From Acetobacter estunensis (lineage in GTDB: Bacteria; Pseudomonadota; Alphaproteobacteria; Acetobacterales; Acetobacteraceae), in NCBI RefSeq assembly GCF_019083805.1, contig NZ_JAHRDV010000006.1, positions 124,001-188,000 on the forward strand: 64,000 nt of DNA, given 5' to 3'. Positions 27,020 to 33,980 of this stretch are shown here, in pieces. Every line of letters starts with the position of its first letter. Positions within the stretch are counted from its first letter, which is position 1. The notes beneath the pieces were generated by a model, which made no database searches, was not told the origin of the DNA, and saw nothing but the letters and a program-made list of their open reading frames with translations. Made by a program: the position numbers and the translations under genes.

Positions 27020-27328
27020 ATGAAAAAGGCTTTTCTGCTCGTTGCGGCTCTTGGTTTCGCAGCTCCGCTCGCAGCACACGCTCAGGACGACAATCAGAAC
27101 CGTCAGGGTCAGTTTGACGATCACGGCGGCCCGCAGGGTCAGGGTCCTCAGGGCGATCATGGCATGCAGGGTGGTGAGCACCGCGATGGCGAGCACCGTG
27201 AAGGTGATCGTCGCGACGGCGAGCACCGTGAAGGCGATCGTCGCGACGGTGATCGTGGTCAGAACGACCAGTCCGGTGACCATCACCACAAGCACCACAA
27301 GCACCACAAGGACGACAACAACAACTGA
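27020..27328 (+). CDS. Secreted low-complexity His/Asp/Gly-rich protein
   Basis: A 102-residue protein with a clean signal peptide (MKKAFLLVAALGFAAPLAAHA) and a mature part of almost pure low complexity: Asn/Gln/Gly first, then two tandem copies of EHREGDRRDG preceded by a partial copy, then DHHHKHHKHHKDD at the C-terminus. Composition suggests a periplasmic or secreted metal-binding or hydrated, disordered protein. No known family recognised. It is followed by a strong terminator, so it is a one-gene unit. Confidence 0.75.
   Translation: MKKAFLLVAALGFAAPLAAHAQDDNQNRQGQFDDHGGPQGQGPQGDHGMQGGEHRDGEHREGDRRDGEHREGDRRDGDRGQNDQSGDHHHKHHKHHKDDNNN
27176..27250 (+). repeat. 30-bp in-frame tandem repeat
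   Basis: Two adjacent 30-bp copies (27191-27220 and 27221-27250) differ at only two bases and are preceded by a half copy at 27176-27190. They encode the EHREGDRRDG decapeptide. A separate 9-bp unit, caccacaag, repeats three times around 27285-27311 and encodes the His/Lys tail. Confidence 0.9.
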
Positions 27329-27378
27329 TCTCGTATCAGGAGTGAGGCGTCTTCAGATGCCTCGACTTGTCTGTCAGG

Positions 27379-27406
27379 AAAGGGCGGCTCTTCGGAGCCG
27401 CCCTTT
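27379..27406. terminator. Bidirectional terminator
   Basis: A 12-bp GC-rich stem (27379-27390 with 27395-27406) closed by the very stable TTCG tetraloop and ending in a T-run. It serves the His/Asp-rich gene on the plus strand and can also stop the convergent psiE transcript. Confidence 0.92.
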
Positions 27407-27420
27407 TTCGTTGGGGTTTC

Positions 27421-27972
27421 TTATCCGTGTCCGGCATCCTGATGAGGTGACGTGAAAGGAACGGTTGGCTCAGTGCGGCTCGCCACGCGGATATCCTGCT
27501 CACGGATCAGCCAGTACACCACGCCAAGCGCCAGAACGGCGGCGGAGAAGGCGAACATCTCGGCTGGATTGACTTCGTGCAGGTCGAGAATGATGAACTT
27601 CCGCGCTACGGCCAGCAGGGCGATGAGGACGATGGTGCGCACGCGCACGACATCCTTGTTGGGAGACAGGCTGATACGCAGCGAACTCTTGAATTCCAGC
27701 GCGATGATGACCGTGAAGATATTGCCGAAAACGGTCTGGAAAGTGGGCATGTCGCTGGGGTCGATCCGTTGCGCTAGAACGAGCTGCCAGACTTCCTTGG
27801 TCAGATTCCATGTCGCGAACAACGTAACGAGCATGATGAGGGCCGTCAGCACGAGCATGATGGCCAGCTCGAATCCCTCATAGAGGTTCATCTCAAGAAA
27901 ATTTTTCCGAAGGCGCGTAGCTTCGCGCGTGAACGGATCGCCGGGGCCACGCGGTTCATCTTGCGCTGACAT
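27421..27972 (-). CDS. psiE: PsiE family phosphate-starvation-inducible membrane protein
   Basis: A 183-residue protein with four predicted membrane helices (LAIMLVLTALIMLVTLF, NIFTVIIALEFKSSL, IVLIALLAVARKFIIL, FAFSAAVLALGVVYWL). The conserved PsiE segment between helices 2 and 3, with RVRTIVLIALLAVARKFI, is clear. E. coli PsiE is induced by phosphate starvation but its biochemical role is unknown. No Pho box was identified in front of the gene. Confidence 0.85.
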   Translation of the reverse strand: MSAQDEPRGPGDPFTREATRLRKNFLEMNLYEGFELAIMLVLTALIMLVTLFATWNLTKEVWQLVLAQRIDPSDMPTFQTVFGNIFTVIIALEFKSSLRISLSPNKDVVRVRTIVLIALLAVARKFIILDLHEVNPAEMFAFSAAVLALGVVYWLIREQDIRVASRTEPTVPFTSPHQDAGHG

Positions 27973-28096
27973 CGCTTTCCCTTTTTCATATTCAGGCAGA
28001 AGGTATCGGCATCCTTAACATGAAACAGATGCGCGAGGCGGTGAATGACGACAGCCGTTCCAGACTTTTCTGTTCGTGGATCGAAAGGGAAGAAAC

Positions 28097-28309
28097 ATGA
28101 AACAGCACAAGGTCATGCTTGGTGAGCGGGTGCTGTATCAGGCAGCACAGCTTTCTCATGCTGAAAGATTTGCGGCGGCCCGAAGGGCGGAAGGTCTGGC
28201 ATGTCATGTCGTGCCCGATACGACGCAGGTGAATCGGCCTGCGCGGATCAATCCTTTGACGGGCAAGCCAAGGCGGATGCGTGCAAAAGGGGATCATCAG
28301 GATTCCTGA
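28097..28309 (+). CDS. Small hypothetical basic protein
   Basis: A 70-residue frame beginning MKQHKVMLGERVLYQAAQ, with GGGAAG just ahead of the ATG; a GTG at 28076 is an in-frame alternative. It is Arg/Lys-rich (RPARINPLTGKPRRMRA), has no signal peptide or membrane helix, and precedes a terminator. No family recognised. Confidence 0.5.
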   Translation: MKQHKVMLGERVLYQAAQLSHAERFAAARRAEGLACHVVPDTTQVNRPARINPLTGKPRRMRAKGDHQDS

Positions 28310-28333
28310 CCCGTGCGGTGGGGATGCGGACAT

Positions 28334-28362
28334 AAAAAAACCGCCTCAATGAGACGGTTTTT
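28334..28362. terminator. Bidirectional intrinsic terminator
   Basis: A-run, stem with one C-A mismatch around an AAT loop, and a T-run: the symmetrical form expected between convergent genes, here the 70-residue and 53-residue small proteins. Confidence 0.82.
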
Positions 28363-28383
28363 CGGCTCGAACCCGAAGTGATT

Positions 28384-28545
28384 TCAGGTGGACGGGAATT
28401 GTTCCTTGCTCCGCAAGTCGGCAAGGGTGCGTTCGGCTTCGGTCTGATCGGTGAAGGAGCGGATCAGTGTGTCTTCGTGGTAGATTTCCCACCGAACAGT
28501 TTTGCCGCCCGTGTCCTTGATTTCCTCAATGCGATATTCGCTCAT
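28384..28545 (-). CDS. Small hypothetical protein, 53 residues
   Basis: The frame reads MSEYRIEEIKDTGGKTVRW and ends SKEQFPST. The ATG at 28545 has AAGGA 7 nt upstream; an ATG two codons earlier is too close to that site. Alternating charged and hydrophobic residues (TVRWEIYHEDTLIRSF) suggest a small soluble beta-alpha fold. It sits upstream of a shared terminator. No known family recognised. Confidence 0.7.
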   Translation of the reverse strand: MSEYRIEEIKDTGGKTVRWEIYHEDTLIRSFTDQTEAERTLADLRSKEQFPST

Positions 28546-28615
28546 CGTCATGTCCTTCGTGGATGGAAACGGTTTTTGCGGCTCTCAGAGCACAGAGCCG
28601 TGGCGCGTGTGAACG

Positions 28616-28933
28616 TCAGTTTCCCGTAAAGAAGTGCTTGGTGTCTTTTGTCGCGTTCGAGCCCCACTGTCCGATTTTGTGGCCCGTGCGTGAACCCCAT
28701 TGCCCCACGTTATGGGTGGTATGGCTTCCCCATGTGCCGATCTTCTTTCCGGTCTTTTCGCTCCATTTCGTGGTGGAATGTGCGGCATCCACCGTTCCAT
28801 TGCGAACGGTTTTCCATCCTTTTTCAGTGGTTTGGCAGACACCGGATGTGCAGGATTGTGTTTCCGCAGCGAGTATCGGCTGACTCGCAGTCAGAGCTGC
28901 TCCGGCAATCAGGAGGGCGAAGAGCTTGTTCAT
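28616..28933 (-). CDS. Small secreted protein with GTWGS-like repeats
   Basis: A 105-residue protein with a signal peptide (MNKLFALLIAGAALTASQ, cleavage near AAE). The mature part has one CTSGVC cysteine pair and then three related segments, KIGTWGSHTTHN, NVGQWGSRTGHK and KIGQWGSNATKD. The repeated Gly-x-Trp-Gly-Ser units suggest surface or peptidoglycan/sugar contact, but no family is recognised. Orientation and spacing suggest a separate transcript. Confidence 0.7.
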   Translation of the reverse strand: MNKLFALLIAGAALTASQPILAAETQSCTSGVCQTTEKGWKTVRNGTVDAAHSTTKWSEKTGKKIGTWGSHTTHNVGQWGSRTGHKIGQWGSNATKDTKHFFTGN

Positions 28934-29097
28934 CGGGTCTTTCCTCGGCAGACGTGTGGGACACGGTGCTTGCGCGAGAGGGTTATAACCTTCTGGACCC
29001 GAGAGGGGATCAAGGTGGATGCAAGCCAACCTTGTCATTTTCGCTTATGAAGCGGGACGTTCTACCAAACGTGGGCGGAATACCTGTTTGAGCCGGA

Positions 29098-29356
29098 GTG
29101 AACGGCCGATTGCTACATCCGAGATCAGGCGAGGTCCGCAACGCTACATGGTTAGAGATCGACTTGAAGGCTCGCGTGTGGACCGTACTAGCTCACCGCA
29201 TGAAGATGGGCCGGGAGTATCGCGTGCCATTATTGTCAGAGAAAGCCGCTGTCAGATGTGGCGCTTGCGCATGCCATCAGCAACAAAGTGAAGGCCGCTT
29301 TCAATAGGCGGTGCTCTATCTCATCAGATTTGAGGGCGTTGGGATCGGCCTTCTAA
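29098..29356 (+). pseudogene. Remnant of a tyrosine recombinase (P4-type integrase)
   Basis: Frame 1 encodes RSGEVRNATWLEIDLKARVW then RMKMGREYRVPL, which is the middle of the catalytic domain of phage P4-type integrases, including the first active-site Arg (RSGEV). Shortly afterwards another frame gives DVALAHAISNKVKAAFNR, which matches the extreme C-terminus of the same proteins. The stretch between, carrying the second Arg-His pair and the Tyr nucleophile region, is missing, and the two pieces are out of frame. The N-terminal domain is also absent. It is a dead gene, about 600 bp from tRNA-Asn. Confidence 0.7.
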
Positions 29357-29438
29357 CTCGGTAAATCGTGCGTGAAAGGCTGTTAATCTTAACCATTCGT
29401 TTACCACGTCGGCCGACGATTGGCGACGGAGGTGAACA

Positions 29439-29798
29439 ATGATGGATTCAAAGGAAAAGGCAGATTCACCAGAGACCGAAGCGGGGCGGCTGGTCGGGCT
29501 TTACGGTCTGGCGGCGCGCACCGTTGCTGGAGATCGTTTGGAGCGTGCTCACCAGCTTGGACTGACCGATGCAGTAGATCACTGGTACCGTGTGTATCGG
29601 CTGCTCTCAGAGAGCATGGGCAGTCGTCCTAAAGCTCCGCCATCTGGCGTCGGTCGCAGAGGCAAAAAGCGGGTGTTGCCGCACCTGCATGTTGTCGAGG
29701 CTGAAACATCAGTCTGCCCGACGGACAAGGGCGGGGCGAGGGCGGGCGATACAACTGTTTCCCTCGGCCGCGGATCTCTGCAAACGGATGAAAGATAA
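29439..29798 (+). CDS. Hypothetical protein in an integration-scar region
   Basis: A 119-residue frame with a good GGAGGTGA ribosome site 3 to 4 nt before the ATG at 29439. Residues 1-60 (GRLVGLYGLAARTVAGDRLE) look like a helical soluble protein; the second half is irregular and Arg/Gly-rich and may be out-of-frame readthrough. It lies between the integrase remnant and tRNA-Asn, and may be leftover cargo of the same element. No family recognised. Confidence 0.45.
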   Translation: MMDSKEKADSPETEAGRLVGLYGLAARTVAGDRLERAHQLGLTDAVDHWYRVYRLLSESMGSRPKAPPSGVGRRGKKRVLPHLHVVEAETSVCPTDKGGARAGDTTVSLGRGSLQTDER

Positions 29799-29921
29799 TG
29801 GCAGCGCGGAAGCGGTAATGATCGGCTGTTACGCTTTGTCTCAGATAGGTTTGGCTTGAAAACAGGCCGCCTGACCCGTGTCCGTAAGAGGGACAACATA
29901 GGGGATGGGGGTTTTATCTGA

Positions 29922-29950
29922 AACCCATAAAATACTGATTTTATTATGGG
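29922..29950 (-). terminator. Probable terminator of tRNA-Asn
   Basis: An A/T-rich hairpin with CCCAT and ATGGG ends lies 14 nt below the tRNA 3' end. Read on the minus strand it is followed by a T-containing tract. Two base irregularities make it moderate. Confidence 0.55.
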
Positions 29951-29963
29951 AAATAAGCGGCGG

Positions 29964-30039
29964 TGGTTCCCGAAGTAGGACTCGAACCTACGACCCAGCG
30001 ATTAACAGTCGCTTGCTCTACCAACTGAGCTATTCGGGA
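29964..30039 (-). tRNA. tRNA-Asn (anticodon GTT)
   Basis: A 76-nt cloverleaf on the minus strand: acceptor TCCCGAA with TTCGGGA, D-arm GCTC/GAGC, anticodon loop CTGTTAA, T-arm GTAGG-TTCGAGT-CCTAC, and encoded CCA. The discriminator base reads A, whereas bacterial tRNA-Asn usually has G at this position. Confidence 0.95.
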
Positions 30040-30215
30040 TCAGCCGTGGGCGACCGTATACTCAACCTTGGCAGCGTCGTAAAGCCTTTAGAGGAAGATT
30101 TTTCGCACGCGGTTTTGACATCGCATAAACCCAAGGGCAGCAAGGGTATAGCGATACGGCGCAGACTAGGCCGGCTTGTGCTTCAGTGCGGAAAACAGAG
30201 ATGAAGGGGTGAGGA

Positions 30216-31259
30216 ATGAAGGCAGAAGCGTACGTCCGGCAAGAGCGCAGTCGGAGACGTCTGCTTGTGGCTGCCGGAGGTACTTGTGGACTGGCATTTC
30301 TCGGTGGCGGACTGTGGTGGAAGGGGCATCGCCCGCATCGTGCGCATCTGCCACTCGACGGTCAGCCGCGCAGTCTTACCCTTGCATGGCCCGACCCGGA
30401 GGTCGATCCGGTTCTGATCGTGGCGCGTGAGAGTGGATTTTTCACCCGGTATAATCTCGACGTGACGATCCGTCCGATGGTGACGGGCGATCAGGCTATT
30501 TCCGCGCTTGCGCATGACGATTTCGCAGCGGCGGTTGCACCGGCCCTATCCTGGTTGCCAGGACTGCATGCGGGCGTTCCGGCTCGTCTTGTTGCTGGAC
30601 TGAGTGCGGGGACATTTCGGTTGCTGGTGCGCAAACGCAGTGGGATGACGCGGCTGGAGCACCTGATCGGACGCACGGTCATTGTTCCGAACGATGATTC
30701 GTCCGACCGCTGTTTTCTCTCGGTCCTGATGCGTCGCAAGGGTCTCAATCCAGACGATGTGCACTGGCGTTCCGTGCCGGAAGCAGATCTCGATCGCGTA
30801 GTGGCCGCGCCGGACATGGATGCGATCATCACCCACGACACGTTGGGGTGGCAGTTGCGCATGGACAACACCGCCACACTTTTCGAATTGCTTGGTTCCA
30901 CAACGGGACATTACGCCGAGCGTGTCAATCAGGTTCTGGGGCTGTCCGACCGCTTCATCGACACCGATCCACAGGGAGCGGCGGCGTTGACATTGGCATT
31001 GCGCGATGCGTGCCGGTGGATTGAAAAACACCGCAAGGATGTAGCGTCTCTGCTTGCGCCCCATCTTGTGGACATGGAACTGGCGGACGTGACCGACATG
31101 CTGGCGCACGAACCAGCCCCCGTGCATTTGCTGGGCCGCTGGTTGCGCGATCAGATGGCGCAATATGCCGATGAACTGAAGCTGATCGGTCGTTTGCCGG
31201 ACACCATCTCGTCAGATCTGTTCGCCGCGTCCGTCTGCCGTGACGTGATCCATATCTGA
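30216..31259 (+). CDS. SsuA/NMT1-like ABC substrate-binding protein (orphan)
   Basis: A 347-residue periplasmic-binding protein fold. An Arg-rich N-terminus (RSRRRLLVAAGGTCGLAFLG) looks like a Tat-type or long Sec signal. The mature part has the SsuA/ThiY pattern: LTLAWPDPEVDPVLIVARES, GFFTRYNLDVTI and LIGRTVIVPND. Relatives bind sulfonates, nitrate, taurine or pyrimidine precursors. Neither permease nor ATPase is adjacent, so the ligand and partner are unknown. GAGGA precedes the ATG. It converges with the DUF2075 gene with only 3 bp between stops. Confidence 0.75.
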   Translation: MKAEAYVRQERSRRRLLVAAGGTCGLAFLGGGLWWKGHRPHRAHLPLDGQPRSLTLAWPDPEVDPVLIVARESGFFTRYNLDVTIRPMVTGDQAISALAHDDFAAAVAPALSWLPGLHAGVPARLVAGLSAGTFRLLVRKRSGMTRLEHLIGRTVIVPNDDSSDRCFLSVLMRRKGLNPDDVHWRSVPEADLDRVVAAPDMDAIITHDTLGWQLRMDNTATLFELLGSTTGHYAERVNQVLGLSDRFIDTDPQGAAALTLALRDACRWIEKHRKDVASLLAPHLVDMELADVTDMLAHEPAPVHLLGRWLRDQMAQYADELKLIGRLPDTISSDLFAASVCRDVIHI

Positions 31260-31262
31260 CAT

Positions 31263-32480
31263 TCAACTGCGTGCGGCGGCCAGTTCGTGTAATCTGCGGG
31301 CCAGAGCGGGATCGGTCGCGTGCAGATACAGGCCGTGCACGCCGCGCGTGAGAATGACAAACAGCGCGTTGGCCATGACGTGGCGTTTTGCCGCCGTGAC
31401 GTCGGCTACTCCTTCACGACCGATAAAAGCGGCGCTGTCCTCATAATGCTCAGGCAGAAAGATCACGCGATCGGACTTTGAATCATAGGTGACGGAGGGA
31501 CCAAGAATCACCCCCGCCCAATTCAGGTCGAAACCCTGAACGGTGTAGACCGATCCCACTTCATCGATGGAATCCGCACGCTCAGCCCATGGCAGCGGAT
31601 GATTGGGCTGGTTGCGGTCCCAGCGCAGGTGGAAGGAGCCGGCCTTCACCATGTGGTCTGCACCGTTGAGCGTGTAGGGGAAGTCATAGGTCGCGAGAAT
31701 ACGGCACAGGCCGTAGCGCGCGTCCAGAGCGCGGATGTCGTGATACATCGTTTCAGCGTCGTCATAGATGCGGAAGTCGAAATCCTGTTTCGCGGGGAGA
31801 GGAAGCAGTCGTCCGTCGCACAGGGCGCGTATCCAGCGCATGACATCGGGTTGGGCGCGAACCCGAAACTGCTCCGTCAGTCGCACGGTTTCATGCGGGA
31901 TGTCGCCCAGATGTTTCTCCAGACGGTCCAGATCCCAGTATCCCTTGAACTTGAGTGTCTGGCGGGGGTCGAAGACCATCACGACAATACGGGCAAGCTT
32001 GAGGATTTCATCAAGCTGGTTGTTCTGTCGGAAATGATTGTAAGCATCGCTTCGGGTGAGCAGGAGATGGGCCTCATCTACGAACACGATGTCTGTGTGT
32101 GTGCCGTTCTTGTGGGCAGCGTTGATGAAGGTGGTCGGTCGTTCATAGTCGCGTTTGCGAAGGGCCGGGACATCGGCAGCTATGTTGCGATAGAGCTTGA
32201 TCATCTCGGGATGATTGACGAGGAGAATGTTGTTCGTTCCGTGCAGGCAGCTTTTGGTGTCCCGATTGCGTGTTTCCTCCTGTATGCGCGTGAACGCCGT
32301 GTTCAGGACGAGACTTTTCCCTGTTCCCGCGTCGCCTTCAATCACGAGGACCGCGTGTTTGTCCGCTCGGTGCGTTTCGCAGAAGCGTATGATGGTGGTC
32401 ACCAGTTCCTTCTGCTGAGATGTCAGATCGCGGATGGGGAAAAGACGCTGTATCGCGCTGTTTGTTTCGGGAATGGTCAT
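31263..32480 (-). CDS. DUF2075 P-loop ATPase/helicase-like protein
   Basis: A 405-residue protein of the DUF2075 group within superfamily 1 helicase-like ATPases. Walker A is EGDAGTGKSLVLNTAF, Walker B is DIVFVDEAHLLL, and motifs VMVFDPRQTLKF, LTEQFRVRAQPDVM, VYTVQGFDLNWAGVIL and ANALFVILTRGVHGLYL correspond to SF1 motifs III to VI. The ATG at 32480 overlaps the stop of the YdcF-like gene by 4 nt, so the two are coupled. Stand-alone DUF2075 proteins occur both as housekeeping and in defence loci; here nothing shows which. No nuclease domain is fused. Confidence 0.82.
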   Translation of the reverse strand: MTIPETNSAIQRLFPIRDLTSQQKELVTTIIRFCETHRADKHAVLVIEGDAGTGKSLVLNTAFTRIQEETRNRDTKSCLHGTNNILLVNHPEMIKLYRNIAADVPALRKRDYERPTTFINAAHKNGTHTDIVFVDEAHLLLTRSDAYNHFRQNNQLDEILKLARIVVMVFDPRQTLKFKGYWDLDRLEKHLGDIPHETVRLTEQFRVRAQPDVMRWIRALCDGRLLPLPAKQDFDFRIYDDAETMYHDIRALDARYGLCRILATYDFPYTLNGADHMVKAGSFHLRWDRNQPNHPLPWAERADSIDEVGSVYTVQGFDLNWAGVILGPSVTYDSKSDRVIFLPEHYEDSAAFIGREGVADVTAAKRHVMANALFVILTRGVHGLYLHATDPALARRLHELAAARS

Positions 32481-33274
32481 CGTGCTTTTGGTGTGTCCAA
32501 TGGAGCGGGGAAAAACGTGTCGGTCCAGCCCCGCATGCGGTAAGCGGTAAGGCCGATCCATTCATGAGCAGCCCAGTCGAGCACGGCCATGCGTGAGCCC
32601 AGCGACAGGGAGTAGGCGCGCAGATGCTCGCGTGAAAGATAGCCGACCGGGTAGGGGGTTACGTTCCATCCGATGCGGCGAAAGACACCCATCGAACGCG
32701 GCATGTGGCTGGCCGATGTCACGAGAAGCCACGTTTCATCTGGCTTGGGGTGGACAAGGGTGAAGCTGTCGGTGGCATTTTCCCGTGTGGTGCGGGAGCG
32801 GTCTTCCCACACAACTCGCTCAGACGGCAGGCCGATGCCTGCGAGCAGGATTTTTGCCCATTTCGCTTCATTCGTGACACCTTGCGTCACGTCACCGGAG
32901 CCTCCTGTAAAGACAAGCTTTGCGTCCGGGTAATGTCGTGCCAGCGTGGCGAAGGCCGTCAGACGGTCACCGGCCTGACCCGTTACGGGGGTCTGGCGGT
33001 CTTCGCTGAGAAGATCGTCGATCGAGCCTCCCAGCACGATGATGCCGTCCACATGGGGAGGTAGCGTGCGAACCTGTGGAAAACGGTCTTCCAGCGGGCG
33101 AATGGCCCATTGATCCACCGGACAGACGAGGCAGAGGGCAAGAAGGGCGGCCACACCCCCGACCAGCCTACGACCAGTGCGGTGACGGCGGAAAAGAAGG
33201 CCCAGCAACAAAAGCTCAATAAGCAGCGCTGTTGGCATCATAGTCATGGTCAGCAATTTGCCGATCAGAAACAT
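32477..33274 (-). CDS. YdcF/ElyC-like DUF218 membrane protein
   Basis: A 265-residue inner-membrane protein with two N-terminal helices and a periplasmic or cytoplasmic DUF218 domain. GIIVLGGSIDDL, LVFTGGSGDV, VVWEDRSRTTRENA and LVTSASHMPRSMGVFRRIGW are the conserved DUF218 motifs. E. coli ElyC (YcbC) of this family affects lipid-carrier and peptidoglycan metabolism. The ATG at 33274 follows GGAGG. The gene overlaps the downstream DUF2075 gene by 4 nt and diverges from pncA. Confidence 0.88.
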   Translation of the reverse strand: MFLIGKLLTMTMMPTALLIELLLLGLLFRRHRTGRRLVGGVAALLALCLVCPVDQWAIRPLEDRFPQVRTLPPHVDGIIVLGGSIDDLLSEDRQTPVTGQAGDRLTAFATLARHYPDAKLVFTGGSGDVTQGVTNEAKWAKILLAGIGLPSERVVWEDRSRTTRENATDSFTLVHPKPDETWLLVTSASHMPRSMGVFRRIGWNVTPYPVGYLSREHLRAYSLSLGSRMAVLDWAAHEWIGLTAYRMRGWTDTFFPAPLDTPKAR

Positions 33275-33401
33275 GCTGCCGCCTCCTTTTTCATCGCGCA
33301 CAAAGCCATAGTCCCCTCATGGGAGGGAGGCAACGTGGGCTCGGATGTCATTTCGTTATCGAAGTAAAGACAGCGCGCGCGTCACGCGCTATCGTGCTGC
33401 C

Positions 33402-33980
33402 ATGATGAAGCTTTCTTCCCGTGACGCCCTGTTGGTGGTGGACGTGCAAAACGATTTCCTACCCGGTGGCGCGCTGCCGGTTGGGGGAGGGTATGCCGTC
33501 GTTCCTGTTATCAATCGTCTCTCGGCGTTGCCGTTTGGAACGGTTGTGGCGACGCAGGATTGGCATCCCCCCGCGCATTGCTCGTTCCGTGAACAGGGCG
33601 GCCAATGGCCAACGCATTGTGTCGCCGGGACGACTGGCGCGGAACTAGCAAGTGGGTTGGATCAACGTCACGTAGCCCTGATTCTTCGAAAGGGATTGTC
33701 TCCTTCTGTAGACAGCTACTCGGCGTTTCGTGACAACAGTGGTGCAGCCACAACAGGTCTTGAGGGATGGCTACGCGCCATGGGTATGACGCGTGTGTTT
33801 GTCACGGGGTTGGCGCTGGATGTGTGCGTTACGGAGACCGCTCGTGATGCTCAGAAGGCCGGTTTTGCAACATTCGTGGTGGAGGATGCGTGTCGGGGGA
33901 TTGCTCCAGGCGCGGATGCGACGAAGGAACTGAGAAAAGCCGACATCCCACTTCTTCTGTCTGCTGAGCTAATCACATGA
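33402..33980 (+). CDS. pncA: Nicotinamidase
   Basis: A 192-residue isochorismatase-fold amidase converting nicotinamide to nicotinate for NAD salvage. The catalytic triad is visible: Asp in LLVVDVQNDFLPGGALPVGG, Lys in LILRKGLSPSVDSYSAF and Cys in GLALDVCVTETARDA; the metal-binding residues are in TQDWHPPAHCSF. Two adjacent ATGs (33402, 33405) are possible. Its stop overlaps the start of the BMP binding protein, so it is the first gene of a five-gene unit with a nucleoside-type ABC importer. Confidence 0.92.
   Translation: MMKLSSRDALLVVDVQNDFLPGGALPVGGGYAVVPVINRLSALPFGTVVATQDWHPPAHCSFREQGGQWPTHCVAGTTGAELASGLDQRHVALILRKGLSPSVDSYSAFRDNSGAATTGLEGWLRAMGMTRVFVTGLALDVCVTETARDAQKAGFATFVVEDACRGIAPGADATKELRKADIPLLLSAELIT

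Noticed and set aside
29019-29291. A 90-codon frame overlapping the integrase remnant
   Set aside because: A different frame through the same DNA shows the integrase motifs, so this one is a shadow.
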